Source: CAZLFA01 sp964558665
GTDB taxonomy: Bacteria; Desulfobacterota; Syntrophia; Syntrophales; PHBD01
DNA length: 36,808 nt
Direction: 5' to 3'
NCBI GenBank assembly: GCA_964558665.1
Contig: CAZLFA010000041.1
Span: forward strand, 1-36,808
The notes beneath the pieces are model-generated. The model saw only the letters and a list, made by a program, of their open reading frames with translations. It had not been told where the DNA came from and did not search any database. This document shows, piece after piece, positions 1 through 8,293 of the stretch; within the stretch, counting starts at the first letter, position 1; each line of letters begins with the position of its first letter. A program made the translations under genes and the position numbers.

Positions 1-2
1 CC

Positions 3-1724
3 TTCACCGCGGGGACGTTTGCGCCGCCTCCGGGTGATTCCGGTGCACCACCTCCTCCGCCGCTGCTGCCTGGTGCACTGCCGCCGCCTCCTCCTCCGCC
101 GCCTCCTCCTCCGCCGCCTGACACCAGCGGCCTGGTCCAGCAGCAGGCGCAGCAGCAAAGCAACGCCGATCCCGTGCAAAATCCGAGAACCAACTATTCA
201 GGCACAGACAGCGGTTATATCGCTCTTATGCTGACGAACAAATCGGGCCTTACCCTGGAGGAAATCTTTGCCAGTTACACACGCCAAAGTGGAAGCGGCG
301 ACGTATGGGCGCTTGGGTATAAGAATACTGATGCAGATTACGTAAGGGCATGGGGGGAGGGTGGTCAGGGTGCTACTCCCTACCTCAAATGGTCTGTTTT
401 CAACTCAGGTGCTTTGAATACAGGAGACTTGGCCAGCAGCTATCCCATTACCGATGTGGAACTGCAAAAACTTACATACTTAACCTTGAGCTATTTTACC
501 ATGCCTCTGACTTTGAGCGTGGGCGGCTCCACATACACGCAGGACAACAGGGGCTATGCCGTCTTCGGCTACAACACTCCTTCCATTGCCGGCATAACGG
601 GAACGGGTACTTACAGCGGTAATGCCTACGGAACATACTGGACATCCACAGGCGGCATCAATATGACCGGCTCTTTCGCCGCCCAGGTTGATTTTGGGTT
701 AAAAAGCATCACGAATTACACAATGGGAGTCTCGGGCAGTGGAAAATCAGCCGCAATTTCCAATGCTACTGCATCGATAGGTGCCGACGGTCATTTTGAT
801 CTCACTGGCGGCACCTGGGTTTTGAACAGTAATATCCTGGCTTCGACTGACTACATGACAGCCCACGGTTCCTTTTATGGACCAGCCGCCGAGTACATAG
901 GCGGCAACTGGGCGATGCTCAACAAAGCCAACAATGACGGTGCCGTGGGTATCTACGGCGGATCGGGCTCGATACAGACAAGGCCCAGCACGCACAAGGG
1001 ACTCTTTGTGGGGATGCTGACCGATACCAGCAACACTTCATATGCAGGAACATATATCAGTGATAACAGCTCATATATGGATTTTGACTCTCAGACCGCA
1101 AAAGCATTCTTCAACCCGTCGGATTATGCTCGACTCTGCACCACCACTATGTATGAACTTATAGTATCTGCCGTCTCCGTTTCATCAGGTCTGCCCAGCA
1201 GTCTGCAAAAGACTGAACTTGGTTATAACGCTTACATGGAATGGGGATATTGGACACAGCCGACAGCCATGGATAATGGAGTATCAACCTTTGCATTCAA
1301 CAATAAAGGCTACTATGTATGGGGCGACAAAACAGCATCACTCCCCTCCAGTTTTACGGGAACATTTAGCGGTCCCGCCTGGGGGACCGTCTGGTCTGCC
1401 GCAGGCGGCCAGGATTTAACGGGCAGTTTCAGCATGACGGTCAACTTCGCCACGCCGACAGGAAACATCTCCAATTTCTCAGCCCTGGTCGGAACGGCGG
1501 GAACCAACCTGACGGGTATTTCCGGGGCCTCGGGTACATTCAGCACCACCGGGTTTTACACCCTTACAAACGGCACCTGGTGGGTCAATAATCAGGCCGG
1601 GACATCCGGACAGGCGAACGGGGCTTTCTACGGGCCGAATGCCAAGCTGACGGGAGGCGTATGGAAAGTCGAGAAATCAGGTACATCTTATGCCAATGGC
1701 CTTTTCATGGGCTCAAGACCATGA
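3..1724 (+). CDS. Proline-rich surface protein with two TbpB-like beta-barrel repeats (5' partial)
   Basis: The frame is open to the left edge, so the start lies outside the window; the GTG at 174 is only the first internal start-like codon. The visible 573 residues begin with a stretch of about 20 residues that is nearly all proline, then a Gln-rich segment, then about 500 residues rich in Gly, Ser, Thr and aromatics. Two homologous blocks end in HGSFYGPAAEYIGGNW and GAFYGPNAKLTGGVW. This Gly-x-FYGP-Ala...GGxW pattern is typical of the C-terminal barrel of transferrin-binding-protein-B-like lipoproteins and of FecR-type deltaproteobacterial proteins. The Pro run probably tethers or spaces the barrels from an unseen N-terminal domain. 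The domain identity is by pattern only, and the ligand is unknown. A strong terminator follows the stop. Confidence 0.75.
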   Translation, partial: FTAGTFAPPPGDSGAPPPPPLLPGALPPPPPPPPPPPPPDTSGLVQQQAQQQSNADPVQNPRTNYSGTDSGYIALMLTNKSGLTLEEIFASYTRQSGSGDVWALGYKNTDADYVRAWGEGGQGATPYLKWSVFNSGALNTGDLASSYPITDVELQKLTYLTLSYFTMPLTLSVGGSTYTQDNRGYAVFGYNTPSIAGITGTGTYSGNAYGTYWTSTGGINMTGSFAAQVDFGLKSITNYTMGVSGSGKSAAISNATASIGADGHFDLTGGTWVLNSNILASTDYMTAHGSFYGPAAEYIGGNWAMLNKANNDGAVGIYGGSGSIQTRPSTHKGLFVGMLTDTSNTSYAGTYISDNSSYMDFDSQTAKAFFNPSDYARLCTTTMYELIVSAVSVSSGLPSSLQKTELGYNAYMEWGYWTQPTAMDNGVSTFAFNNKGYYVWGDKTASLPSSFTGTFSGPAWGTVWSAAGGQDLTGSFSMTVNFATPTGNISNFSALVGTAGTNLTGISGASGTFSTTGFYTLTNGTWWVNNQAGTSGQANGAFYGPNAKLTGGVWKVEKSGTSYANGLFMGSRP

Positions 1725-1745
1725 TCCATCCCAGAATATGATTCC

Positions 1746-1776
1746 AAAGGGCAGGCCATCATCGGCCTGCCCTTTT
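1746..1776 (+). terminator. Rho-independent terminator, possibly shared by two convergent genes
   Basis: A perfect 12-bp stem (1746-1757 with 1764-1775) and a six-base loop is followed by a T-rich tract (TTTTCTTTT overlapping the stem end). It ends the plus-strand surface-protein gene. The stop codon of the minus-strand TMTC-like gene lies at the loop (1759-1761), so the same hairpin may also serve that gene, although its downstream U tract on that strand is short. Confidence 0.8.
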
Positions 1777-3558
1777 CTTTTGCTGAACAGCCGTCAACCT
1801 TTCACGAATGCCCGGCAATCCGGGATTGATTTTCAAGGCATGTTCCCATGCCTCGGCCGCCTCCGGCAAACGGTTCGTCCTTTCCAGCACCAAGCCAAGA
1901 TTGGCGTAATACTCCGCCTGTTCGGGCTTCAGGAGTATGGCCGTTTGAAAATGGCTGATTGCATCCTCCTGTCTCCCCAATCCGAATAAGGCCACGCCCA
2001 TATTCGAATGCAGCCATGCCGCCGTCTTTTCATTCGGATTCATGGTCAATCCTTTTTGAAAGTAATACAGCGCCTCTTCTCCTTTGTTTATTTTCAGTAA
2101 TGCCCCTCCCATGTTTGAATAGGCATCCGGATGTTCGGGCCGCAGCCTTATTGCCTCCAGAAAATGAACTATGGCTTCATTTGTTTTGCCGCGATTGAAA
2201 TTGGCCATACCGAGATTGAGCTGCGCCTTTGCATTCATCGGACGCTTCCTGACCGTATCCTCCCAGAGGGTAATTTCACTTTGATAGACGTGATTGCGTT
2301 TACAGGTCAATGCCCCAAGCACCAGGCCGATCAATAAGAGAAACACCACGCAAAACTTCTGCAAGCGGCTTTCTTTAAAAAAAAGGGAATATCTTTTCTG
2401 AAGAACCATAATCGATCTATAAGCGCCTGTAACGGCAATAAGCGACAATGGCGCCAGAGGCAGGTACATACGATATTCAGCCGCAGGATCAGGAAGAGGT
2501 ATCACTGATGTGGGAAGAAGTATGAGAAAAAAACAAAGGGCGAGAAAACCAAAGGGGCTTCTCTTGAAAAAAAGCCACACAGATATTGCCGCCGCCGGCG
2601 TAACAACCGCAAGTGACGGCAGTGCCTCACGAAACGAAGCCAAGGGCCAGCTATAATCAAAACAGAGCTTGTCAGGCCAAATGACCAACCGCAGATAATG
2701 GAGAATCACTTCCGGTTGGCTCAACCAGTAAAGCCAGGGTGTATAGAACGTGCCGCTAAAACCTGTTTTGGTAGTGCCGCCGTGGTAAACCAATAGAAAC
2801 AACATAATGCTCCCAGCCAGATATCCGGAATAGAGCGGCCATGAAGAGGTCAGCACATCCTTGATAGATGGACGGATAAAATGCCATTCATAGGCAAAAA
2901 CAATAACAGGAGCCATAATAATCACCTCTTTCGAGCCGACACCCAAAAGAAAGAATACTACGGATAATGTTCTCCAGAGGGTCATTGAAGGTGAATGCCA
3001 GCTTTTGATGGCACAATAAATAGTCAGCAGAAAAAACAGCGCCATAATCGATTCGCAACGCTGGATGATATAAGTCACCGCCTGGGTCTGTATGGGGTGC
3101 AATGTCCAGATCAAGGCGACGGCGAATGCCACAGGTGTCGTGATGTTCCCATAGGCTTCCTTCAGCTTCCCGTATGCAAGCGTCAGCCTGACAATACCGA
3201 ACAGGGTCAGGGCTGCCATGATATGTACAAGCAGATTCAGGGCATGATAACTCCAGACTCTGTAATCGCTGACGGCATAATTCAGCGCCAGGGTAAAATT
3301 GACTACGGGACGATCACCTACACCGGAGCCTACGGGAGGGCTGAATACCTGCTTGATATTCTTCAAGCTCCTGATGGTAGGGTTATCAAGGATATTGTTC
3401 AGGTCATCAAAAACAAATGGTGCGGTAAAACTGTTGAGATATGCAAGCAGACCGGCAATGGCGATAAACAGCAATAACAGCGGAATAACGTGCACCCCAG
3501 GAGCTACATGTGTATCATTTCGTACCGGAATCTTATTCCTCTTTCTTTTCTCTTTCAT
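1759..3558 (-). CDS. TMTC-like multi-pass membrane protein with C-terminal TPR repeats
   Basis: The 599-residue protein has a basic N-terminus and about ten hydrophobic segments between residues 22 and 425. A paired Asp follows the first membrane segment (VFDDLNNILDNP, D51-D52), the usual place for the catalytic acidic residue of GT-C glycosyltransferases. The C-terminal 170 residues form about four tetratricopeptide units (NLGMANFNRGKTNEAIVHF, NMGGALLKINKGEEALYYF, NMGVALFGLGRQEDAISHF, NLGLVLERTNRLPEAAEAW). This is the layout of TMTC/DUF1736 proteins, which in eukaryotes act as O-mannosyltransferases. A lipid-linked sugar transferase role is inferred; acceptor and donor are unknown. The start ATG has AGGAG immediately upstream. 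It is divergent from a glycosyltransferase gene 146 bp away, which fits a role in glycan assembly. Confidence 0.75.
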   Translation of the reverse strand: MKEKRKRNKIPVRNDTHVAPGVHVIPLLLLFIAIAGLLAYLNSFTAPFVFDDLNNILDNPTIRSLKNIKQVFSPPVGSGVGDRPVVNFTLALNYAVSDYRVWSYHALNLLVHIMAALTLFGIVRLTLAYGKLKEAYGNITTPVAFAVALIWTLHPIQTQAVTYIIQRCESIMALFFLLTIYCAIKSWHSPSMTLWRTLSVVFFLLGVGSKEVIIMAPVIVFAYEWHFIRPSIKDVLTSSWPLYSGYLAGSIMLFLLVYHGGTTKTGFSGTFYTPWLYWLSQPEVILHYLRLVIWPDKLCFDYSWPLASFREALPSLAVVTPAAAISVWLFFKRSPFGFLALCFFLILLPTSVIPLPDPAAEYRMYLPLAPLSLIAVTGAYRSIMVLQKRYSLFFKESRLQKFCVVFLLLIGLVLGALTCKRNHVYQSEITLWEDTVRKRPMNAKAQLNLGMANFNRGKTNEAIVHFLEAIRLRPEHPDAYSNMGGALLKINKGEEALYYFQKGLTMNPNEKTAAWLHSNMGVALFGLGRQEDAISHFQTAILLKPEQAEYYANLGLVLERTNRLPEAAEAWEHALKINPGLPGIRERLTAVQQKKRAGR

Positions 3559-3647
3559 TCTCCTGTTAACCTTATAGTGTCCTGATTAAATATGGATTAG
3601 CTGAACCACATATGCTATTCTGCGTAAAGATGGTTTCAACCTTGTAA

Positions 3648-3674
3648 AATCATTCCGACAACTCAAGAATGATT
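3648..3674. promoter_or_regulatory. Inverted repeat in the divergent intergenic region
   Basis: AATCATTC (3648-3655) and its exact complement GAATGATT (3667-3674) are separated by 11 bases, between the divergent TMTC-like and glycosyltransferase genes. This could be an operator or a weak hairpin in the leader of the glycosyltransferase mRNA. No convincing -10/-35 pair was seen. Confidence 0.3.
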
Positions 3675-3704
3675 CATAATAATTCCTGAAGACAAGGTGT
3701 TTCA

Positions 3705-4883
3705 TTGAAGATATTGATTGCATCGTCCATCTTTCCTCCCATTGCTACCGGGTCGTCATTTTACTCCAGGGATTTGGCGGAAGCATTGTTAATGGCCGGC
3801 CATGAGGTCAGTCTTGTCACTCTTAACAAAAAAGGATGTGAAGTTACTACCGAAAAATTCAATGTACATGTGCTCAACTCCATTTCTCTTAACATAAAAA
3901 AATATTTCAAGCATTTCAGAATCTGTTCTTTTTTTCCCGTAAATTATTGGAAAATATCAGAAATAATTCGTCTGGGAAAGAAGGAAATAGTACTGTTAAT
4001 AAACCACTATTCAGATATTGCTTTCCCCGTCATTTACGCCGCAAAGCGCCATAAAGTGCCGCTGATGCTGTCGATCGGGACCCAGATACAATCGACAGAC
4101 CCGCTGAGAAACACAGTATTGAGCTTCTTTGACAAACTGATATGCGGCCGGTTGATACTACCTAACTGTGATTGCATTATCTCCTGGGATAAAGAAATTG
4201 ACCGCTATGTAAGGAACTCATATAAAAGTGAGGCTCATAAATCCATTATTGTGCCGTTCGGTGTTTCCGACGAGAAAGATTACTTTCTTAACTATCAACA
4301 CCCCTACGACAGCCTGGCTCAGATCACAGGCGTGGGCGCCGTCATAGATCAGCGGAATTATATCTTCCAAATCAAAGTTTTTAAAGAACTGCTGAAAACC
4401 TTTCCTTTCATGAAAATGAAGATTATCGGTCATATATACAGAGATGATGCCATCAAAGCGGTCAAGGCTATGAATTTAGACGAGAAGGTCATATTCACCG
4501 GAGAACTGAAACACAAGGAAACAATAAATGAGATAAAGAAATCAGCTCTTCACTGGATGATGCTTTCAGGTGAATATCGTGGCCTTGGAACTTCCAATGC
4601 AGAGGCAATGCTTTTAGGTGTCCCGGTAATATCAAATATTCCGGAAGACCTGTTCGGACAATATCGCCTGGAAGATATGAAACACTTTATTTACACTGAC
4701 GGCATCTCAATAAAATCGACAGCGGATAAAATTGTTAATATACTGCGAGATGAAGAATTAAGGAGACAAATCGGGACTAACGGCAAAAAATATATAAAAA
4801 GTCACTTGAACTGGCACGTCATATTAGATAAAATGATACTGTTATTTAATACTGTCATTACAAACCACCAATATAGACATTAA
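3705..4883 (+). CDS. Group 1 (GT4-type) glycosyltransferase
   Basis: The 392-residue protein starts at a TTG preceded by AAGGTG five bases upstream. MKILIASSIFPP...GSSFYSRDLAEALLMAGHEVSLVT at the N-terminus is the classic first Rossmann motif of GT-B retaining glycosyltransferases. GLGTSNAEAMLLGVPVIS (about residue 288) is the nucleotide-sugar binding segment around the conserved acidic residue of GT4 enzymes. There is no membrane segment, so it is a cytoplasmic or peripheral enzyme that transfers a sugar from a nucleotide donor. The donor and acceptor cannot be read from sequence. The gene is noticeably AT-richer than its neighbours, with many AAA/ATA codons, as is common for laterally acquired surface-polysaccharide genes. 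Confidence 0.85.
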   Translation: MKILIASSIFPPIATGSSFYSRDLAEALLMAGHEVSLVTLNKKGCEVTTEKFNVHVLNSISLNIKKYFKHFRICSFFPVNYWKISEIIRLGKKEIVLLINHYSDIAFPVIYAAKRHKVPLMLSIGTQIQSTDPLRNTVLSFFDKLICGRLILPNCDCIISWDKEIDRYVRNSYKSEAHKSIIVPFGVSDEKDYFLNYQHPYDSLAQITGVGAVIDQRNYIFQIKVFKELLKTFPFMKMKIIGHIYRDDAIKAVKAMNLDEKVIFTGELKHKETINEIKKSALHWMMLSGEYRGLGTSNAEAMLLGVPVISNIPEDLFGQYRLEDMKHFIYTDGISIKSTADKIVNILRDEELRRQIGTNGKKYIKSHLNWHVILDKMILLFNTVITNHQYRH

Positions 4884-4978
4884 AAAAATAAATCGAGACG
4901 GCTTGCAGGTGTCTCATTCATTTCCAGATGAACTTTTTGTTCAACGTGATTATCAATACTAACGGACGGAGGTGAGAC

Positions 4979-5473
4979 TTGGAATCAGCCCTTTATACCA
5001 TGAATAACGAGCTGCTCAGGAAGCTCAAGGAACTCCCCGTTTTCAAGTATTTCGAGAAAAAAGACATCCTTAAAATTCTGAAGTACAGCACGGTGACGAA
5101 TTACAAGGCCGGCGATGTCATCATCAACGAAGGAAGCTTCGATGACCGCGTCTATTTCCTCGTTTCCGGGAAGCTTGCCGTGGAAAAGCATAATGAGCAG
5201 ATAAGCCTCATCCAGCGCATCGGCGATATCTTCGGCGAGATGTGCATCATCGACGGCACCGCCCGTTCGGCTTCGGTGCGGGCACTGGATAACTCCCTCT
5301 GCCTGGTCACCGACATTTCCTTTCTCGACAGCATGAATCCTGAGGACAAGGTCGCCTTCAGCGCCGTTTTTTACCACATTCTTGCTGAGGTGCTGGCGCA
5401 GAGGCTCAGACAGACAAGCCAGGAGATGGTTATCCTGAAGGAGGAGCTGGCCGCCCTCAAAAATAAGCAATAA
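4979..5473 (+). CDS. Cyclic-nucleotide-binding (CRP-like sensor) domain protein
   Basis: The 164-residue protein is essentially one cNMP-binding fold with no DNA-binding domain. The roll begins at AGDVIINEGSFDDRVYFLVSG. The phosphate-binding cassette reads FGEMCIIDGTARSASVRA and keeps the Glu and the Arg that contact cyclic nucleotide in this family. The C-terminal 35 residues look helical. It starts at TTG 4979 with GGAGGTGA three bases upstream; the ATG at 5000 would be about 25 bases from that site and is less likely. The flavin-reductase gene starts 20 bp after its stop, so the two are probably co-transcribed. The output of the sensor is unknown; without a helix-turn-helix it is not a transcription factor on its own. 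Confidence 0.85.
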   Translation: MESALYTMNNELLRKLKELPVFKYFEKKDILKILKYSTVTNYKAGDVIINEGSFDDRVYFLVSGKLAVEKHNEQISLIQRIGDIFGEMCIIDGTARSASVRALDNSLCLVTDISFLDSMNPEDKVAFSAVFYHILAEVLAQRLRQTSQEMVILKEELAALKNKQ

Positions 5474-5493
5474 GTGATGAGCAGGAGGTGGAT

Positions 5494-6051
5494 ATGAAAA
5501 GAAAGATGGGCGTCAAGAATTGTCTTTATCCGATGCCCACGGTGCTGGTCGGCGCCCTGGTAAACGGGAAACCCAACTACATCACTATCGCCCACGTCGG
5601 CATCATGGATCTGGTCTCCGTCTCTCTCGGTGTTGCCAAATTTCACTATACCAATGCCGGCATCAGGGAGAACGGCACCTTCAGTATCAATATACCCACC
5701 ACGGACATGGTCAGGGTAACTGACTACTGCGGTATTGTCTCGGGTAAAAAGGTGGACAAGTCGGTCCTGTTCGAAAACTTCTACGGGGAACTGCAAACAG
5801 CACCCATGATCAAGAGCTTCCCCATAAACATGGAATGCCGGCTCATCCAGACGGTTGATTTTCCGAAGCACGACATCTTCATAGGCGAGATCGTCGAGAC
5901 ATATTGCGATACCGCATACCTTGACGGCGACAATGTTGATATTGCCAAACTAAGTCCCATTTTGTTCACCATGGATGACCGGGGCTACTGGTCGGTGGGA
6001 GAAAGATTTGCATCGGCATGGGAAGCAGGAAAGGAATTGAAGGCAAAATGA
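5494..6051 (+). CDS. Flavin reductase-like protein (flavoredoxin family)
   Basis: The 185-residue protein opens with CLYPMPTVLVGALVNGKPNY, the usual N-terminal signature of FMN-binding split-barrel flavin reductases, followed by GVAKFHYTNAGIRENGTFSINIP, the segment that packs on the flavin. Anaerobic deltaproteobacterial members are called flavoredoxins and pass electrons through FMN, for example in sulfur metabolism; the partner here is unknown. ATG 5494 is chosen because AGGAGG lies at 5483-5488, five bases upstream. The in-frame GTG at 5488 lies on the ribosome-binding site itself. Its stop overlaps the start of the next gene (ATGA at 6048-6051), so the two are translationally coupled. Confidence 0.88.
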   Translation: MKRKMGVKNCLYPMPTVLVGALVNGKPNYITIAHVGIMDLVSVSLGVAKFHYTNAGIRENGTFSINIPTTDMVRVTDYCGIVSGKKVDKSVLFENFYGELQTAPMIKSFPINMECRLIQTVDFPKHDIFIGEIVETYCDTAYLDGDNVDIAKLSPILFTMDDRGYWSVGERFASAWEAGKELKAK

Positions 6052-6512
6052 AACGATCCTTTTTATTTTACATATCGTCAATTATTATCTCATTTGTTCT
6101 GTTCTCATCACTATCAACAATATGCGCACAGGAAAAGTCGGACCGGTGGAGACTAACAGGATTTACAAAACACCGCGACGGCCTCTTCGTGGATATGAGC
6201 CGCGTTAATTTTACATCTCCGGACATTGCCCGCGTATGGGTAAGAATATCACCCTCGGCAAAAAGCAAATACCGGGACTCCATCAATCATTATCTGGAGA
6301 TTATAAACAAGCCGGGCAGAGGATTTAAAACGATTGAAATACAGTGCGATCTGGACTGTTCTAAAGGCAGGATACGCTTCCTGAAATTTGCCTATTTCGA
6401 CAAGATTGGAAACATGTTTCACGAAGCGGATCAGGACACGCCTGCATGGTTGTCTATTCCGCCCGGTAATCTGTGGGGGACCGTAACGAAAGAAGTCTGC
6501 CCGAAACGCTAA
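6048..6512 (+). CDS. Small exported protein, surface-adhesin-E-like (hypothetical)
   Basis: The 154-residue protein starts at the ATG that overlaps the flavin-reductase stop as ATGA. An upstream in-frame ATG at 6018 would lie inside the previous gene and would spoil the signal peptide. Residues 1-27 (a basic start, a hydrophobic core, then ending STICA before QEKSD) form a signal peptide, so the mature protein is periplasmic or outer-surface. The remainder has the pattern W-x-F...GLFVDMSRVNFTSPDIARVWVR...IEIQCDLDCSKGRIRFLKFAYFD. It resembles small beta-rich periplasmic proteins related to Haemophilus adhesin E, with a Cys pair (CDLDC). I recognise the style rather than a function. Confidence 0.7.
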   Translation: MKRSFLFYISSIIISFVLFSSLSTICAQEKSDRWRLTGFTKHRDGLFVDMSRVNFTSPDIARVWVRISPSAKSKYRDSINHYLEIINKPGRGFKTIEIQCDLDCSKGRIRFLKFAYFDKIGNMFHEADQDTPAWLSIPPGNLWGTVTKEVCPKR

Positions 6513-6616
6513 CGGCTTCTAAAAAAGTCCAACTGCGTCGTTGCGACGTACCTTTTTGTACGACTCACTCCTCAGGATTCACGCGCCTTGCATTTGAAGC
6601 TTTTTAAGAAGCCGTT
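6511..6616. repeat. Inverted-repeat element, about 106 bp, possible terminator
   Basis: The arms 6511-6527 (AACGGCTTCTAAAAAAG) and 6600-6616 are inverted copies with one mismatch. They enclose about 70 bp with further internal symmetry (GTCGTTGCGACGTAC). The element begins on the stop codon of the small exported-protein gene and lies just downstream of the tRNA genes of the opposite strand. It therefore sits between two convergent units. Its right arm ends in TTTT, so it may terminate plus-strand transcription. Elements with this GGCTTCTTAAAAAG...CTTTTTAAGAAGCC structure look to me like a dispersed family of deltaproteobacterial genomes, which I could not check. Confidence 0.65.
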
Positions 6617-6647
6617 TTATACCTGTCAAAAAACGGTAAAAAAATAA

Positions 6648-6741
6648 TGGCGGAGAGAGCGGGATTCGAACCCGCGGTACACCTTATGGGGCGTACATTC
6701 GCTTAGCAGGCGAACGCTTTCGGCCACTCAGCCATCTCTCC
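6648..6741 (-). tRNA. tRNA-Ser (GCT anticodon)
   Basis: The reverse complement folds as a class II tRNA: acceptor GGAGAGA pairing with TCTCTCC, discriminator G and encoded CCA (6648-6650). The anticodon loop CTGCTAA has anticodon GCT, there is a long variable arm, and the T arm has GGTTCGAATCC. It reads AGC/AGU codons. It lies about 70 bp downstream of tRNA-Ser(TGA) on the same strand and is probably processed from the same serS transcript. Confidence 0.97.
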
Positions 6742-6812
6742 GTCGCACTCATCAGGGTACCGGGGGCGATCTCATCATCAGCAACCGCTGAAACCTGGTC
6801 CCTTATATTTCC

Positions 6813-6898
6813 TGGCGGAGGGAGCAGGATTCGAACCCGCGAACCTTTCGGTCAACGGTTTTCAAGACCGCCGCCATAGACCACTCGGCCATCCCTCC
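6813..6898 (-). tRNA. tRNA-Ser (TGA anticodon)
   Basis: The reverse complement gives acceptor GGAGGGA with TCCCTCC, discriminator G and encoded CCA (6813-6815). The anticodon stem GCGGT/ACCGT carries the loop CTTGAAA (anticodon TGA). A short variable arm (GACCGAAAGGTT) and a T arm with GGTTCGAATCC follow. At 83 nt without CCA it is compact for a serine tRNA because of a short D loop and variable arm. It begins only 11 bp after the serS stop, so it is very likely co-transcribed with its own synthetase. Confidence 0.97.
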
Positions 6899-6909
6899 AG
6901 TTTTTTTTA

Positions 6910-8190
6910 TTAACTGCTTTTCGTTATTCTCTCGAGGCCCCTCATATAAGGCCTCAGCGCCTCCGGTATCACCACGCTGCCGTCGGCCTGCTGGTAATTC
7001 TCCAGAACTGCGACCACCGTCCTGCCGACCGCCAGCCCCGACCCGTTGAGAGTGTGAAGGAATTCCACCTTGCCGCCTTCCTCGCGCCTGAACCTTATGG
7101 ATGCCCGCCGCGCCTGGAAATCCTCGAAATTACTGCAGGAGGATATCTCACGGTAGGTCTCCTGCCCGGGAAGCCAGGCCTCAATATCATAAGTCTTGGC
7201 GGAAGAAAACCCGAGATCGCCCGTACACAGGCTTACGGTCCGGTAATGTATATTCAGTCTTTTAAGCACCTCTTCGGCATTGAGCGTCAATTTCTCAAGC
7301 TCGTCATACGATGTTTCCGGAGCCGAGAATTTCACCAGCTCGACCTTGTTGAACTGGTGCTGTCTGATCAGGCCCCTCGTATCCTTGCCGTATGACCCGG
7401 CCTCCGCCCTGAAGCAGGGCGTATAAGCCACGTAGTATATCGGCAGTTCCTTCTCGCTCAGGATCTCGTCGCGATGGATATTCGTTACCGGCACTTCCGC
7501 CGTGGGCACAAGGTAATAGTCCGTTTTGTCCACCTTGAAAAGGTCTTCTTCAAACTTCGGCAACTGCCCGGTTCCCGTCATGCTGGCGCTGTTCGCCATA
7601 AAGGGGGGGAGCATCTCCGTATAACCGTGGCTCCCGGTATGCAGATCGAGCATGAAGTTGATGATCGCCCTTTCCAGTGCGGCACCTGCCCCGCGATAAA
7701 GGGTAAATCTTGCGCCCGTAATCTTTGCCCCTCTGGCAAAATCCAGGATATTCAGATCCTCGCCGATCTCCCAATGCGGTTTCGGTGCAAAGCCGAGCTT
7801 CGGTTTCTCCCCCCAGTGGCGGATTACCGGATTGTCTTCAGCACTTGTTCCATAGACAACCGACTCATGGGGGAGATTGGGGATAATCATTACCATCGCC
7901 TGGAGGTCAGCGTCAATGCCCGCCAGCTTTTCGTCAAGTTCTTTTATCTTTGCCGATACATCCGACATCCTGGCAATAAGATCGGACGCATCCTGCTTGT
8001 TCTTCTTTTTTTCGCCGATCTGCTTGGACACAGTGTTTCTTTCGTTGCGAAGGCCTTCCACCTGCTGCAGGACGTCCCGCCTCTCGGCATCCAGTTTGAG
8101 GAAACGGTCAAGATCGATGTCCTGCCCCCGCTCCGCAATCTTCTTACGAACCAAATCCATGTTTTGTCTAAGAATTTTTATATCGAGCAT
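6910..8190 (-). CDS. serS: Seryl-tRNA synthetase
   Basis: The 426-residue length matches bacterial SerRS. Residues 1-100 form the antiparallel coiled-coil arm that grips the long variable arm of tRNA-Ser (VEGLRNERNTVSKQIGEKKK). The class II core follows, with motif 2 FRAEAGSYGKDTRGLIRQHQF and motif 3 LNGSGLAVGRTVVAVLENYQ, which carries the ATP-binding Arg. It charges tRNA-Ser with serine in the cytoplasm. The start ATG at 8190 is preceded by a GAGAGG ribosome-binding site. Two tRNA-Ser genes lie directly downstream on the same strand, so the enzyme and two of its substrates may be made from one transcript. murJ ends 104 bp upstream. Confidence 0.98.
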   Translation of the reverse strand: MLDIKILRQNMDLVRKKIAERGQDIDLDRFLKLDAERRDVLQQVEGLRNERNTVSKQIGEKKKNKQDASDLIARMSDVSAKIKELDEKLAGIDADLQAMVMIIPNLPHESVVYGTSAEDNPVIRHWGEKPKLGFAPKPHWEIGEDLNILDFARGAKITGARFTLYRGAGAALERAIINFMLDLHTGSHGYTEMLPPFMANSASMTGTGQLPKFEEDLFKVDKTDYYLVPTAEVPVTNIHRDEILSEKELPIYYVAYTPCFRAEAGSYGKDTRGLIRQHQFNKVELVKFSAPETSYDELEKLTLNAEEVLKRLNIHYRTVSLCTGDLGFSSAKTYDIEAWLPGQETYREISSCSNFEDFQARRASIRFRREEGGKVEFLHTLNGSGLAVGRTVVAVLENYQQADGSVVIPEALRPYMRGLERITKSS

Positions 8191-8293
8191 GATTGGCCTC
8201 TCTTCTTGGTATATTACCGCGGAAGGACAACCTCCCTACCACTTTACATCATCTAAGTCAATTTTTTTGTCTGATCTTATCGTATTCATTAGG

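Noticed and set aside
19..234. Arg/Leu-rich reading frame over the proline codons
   Set aside because: It is the shifted frame of the CCG/CCT proline run of the surface-protein gene, which continues open from the left edge; composition is low-complexity.
4979..5473. CRP/FNR transcription factor
   Set aside because: The protein ends soon after the nucleotide-binding fold and has no helix-turn-helix region.
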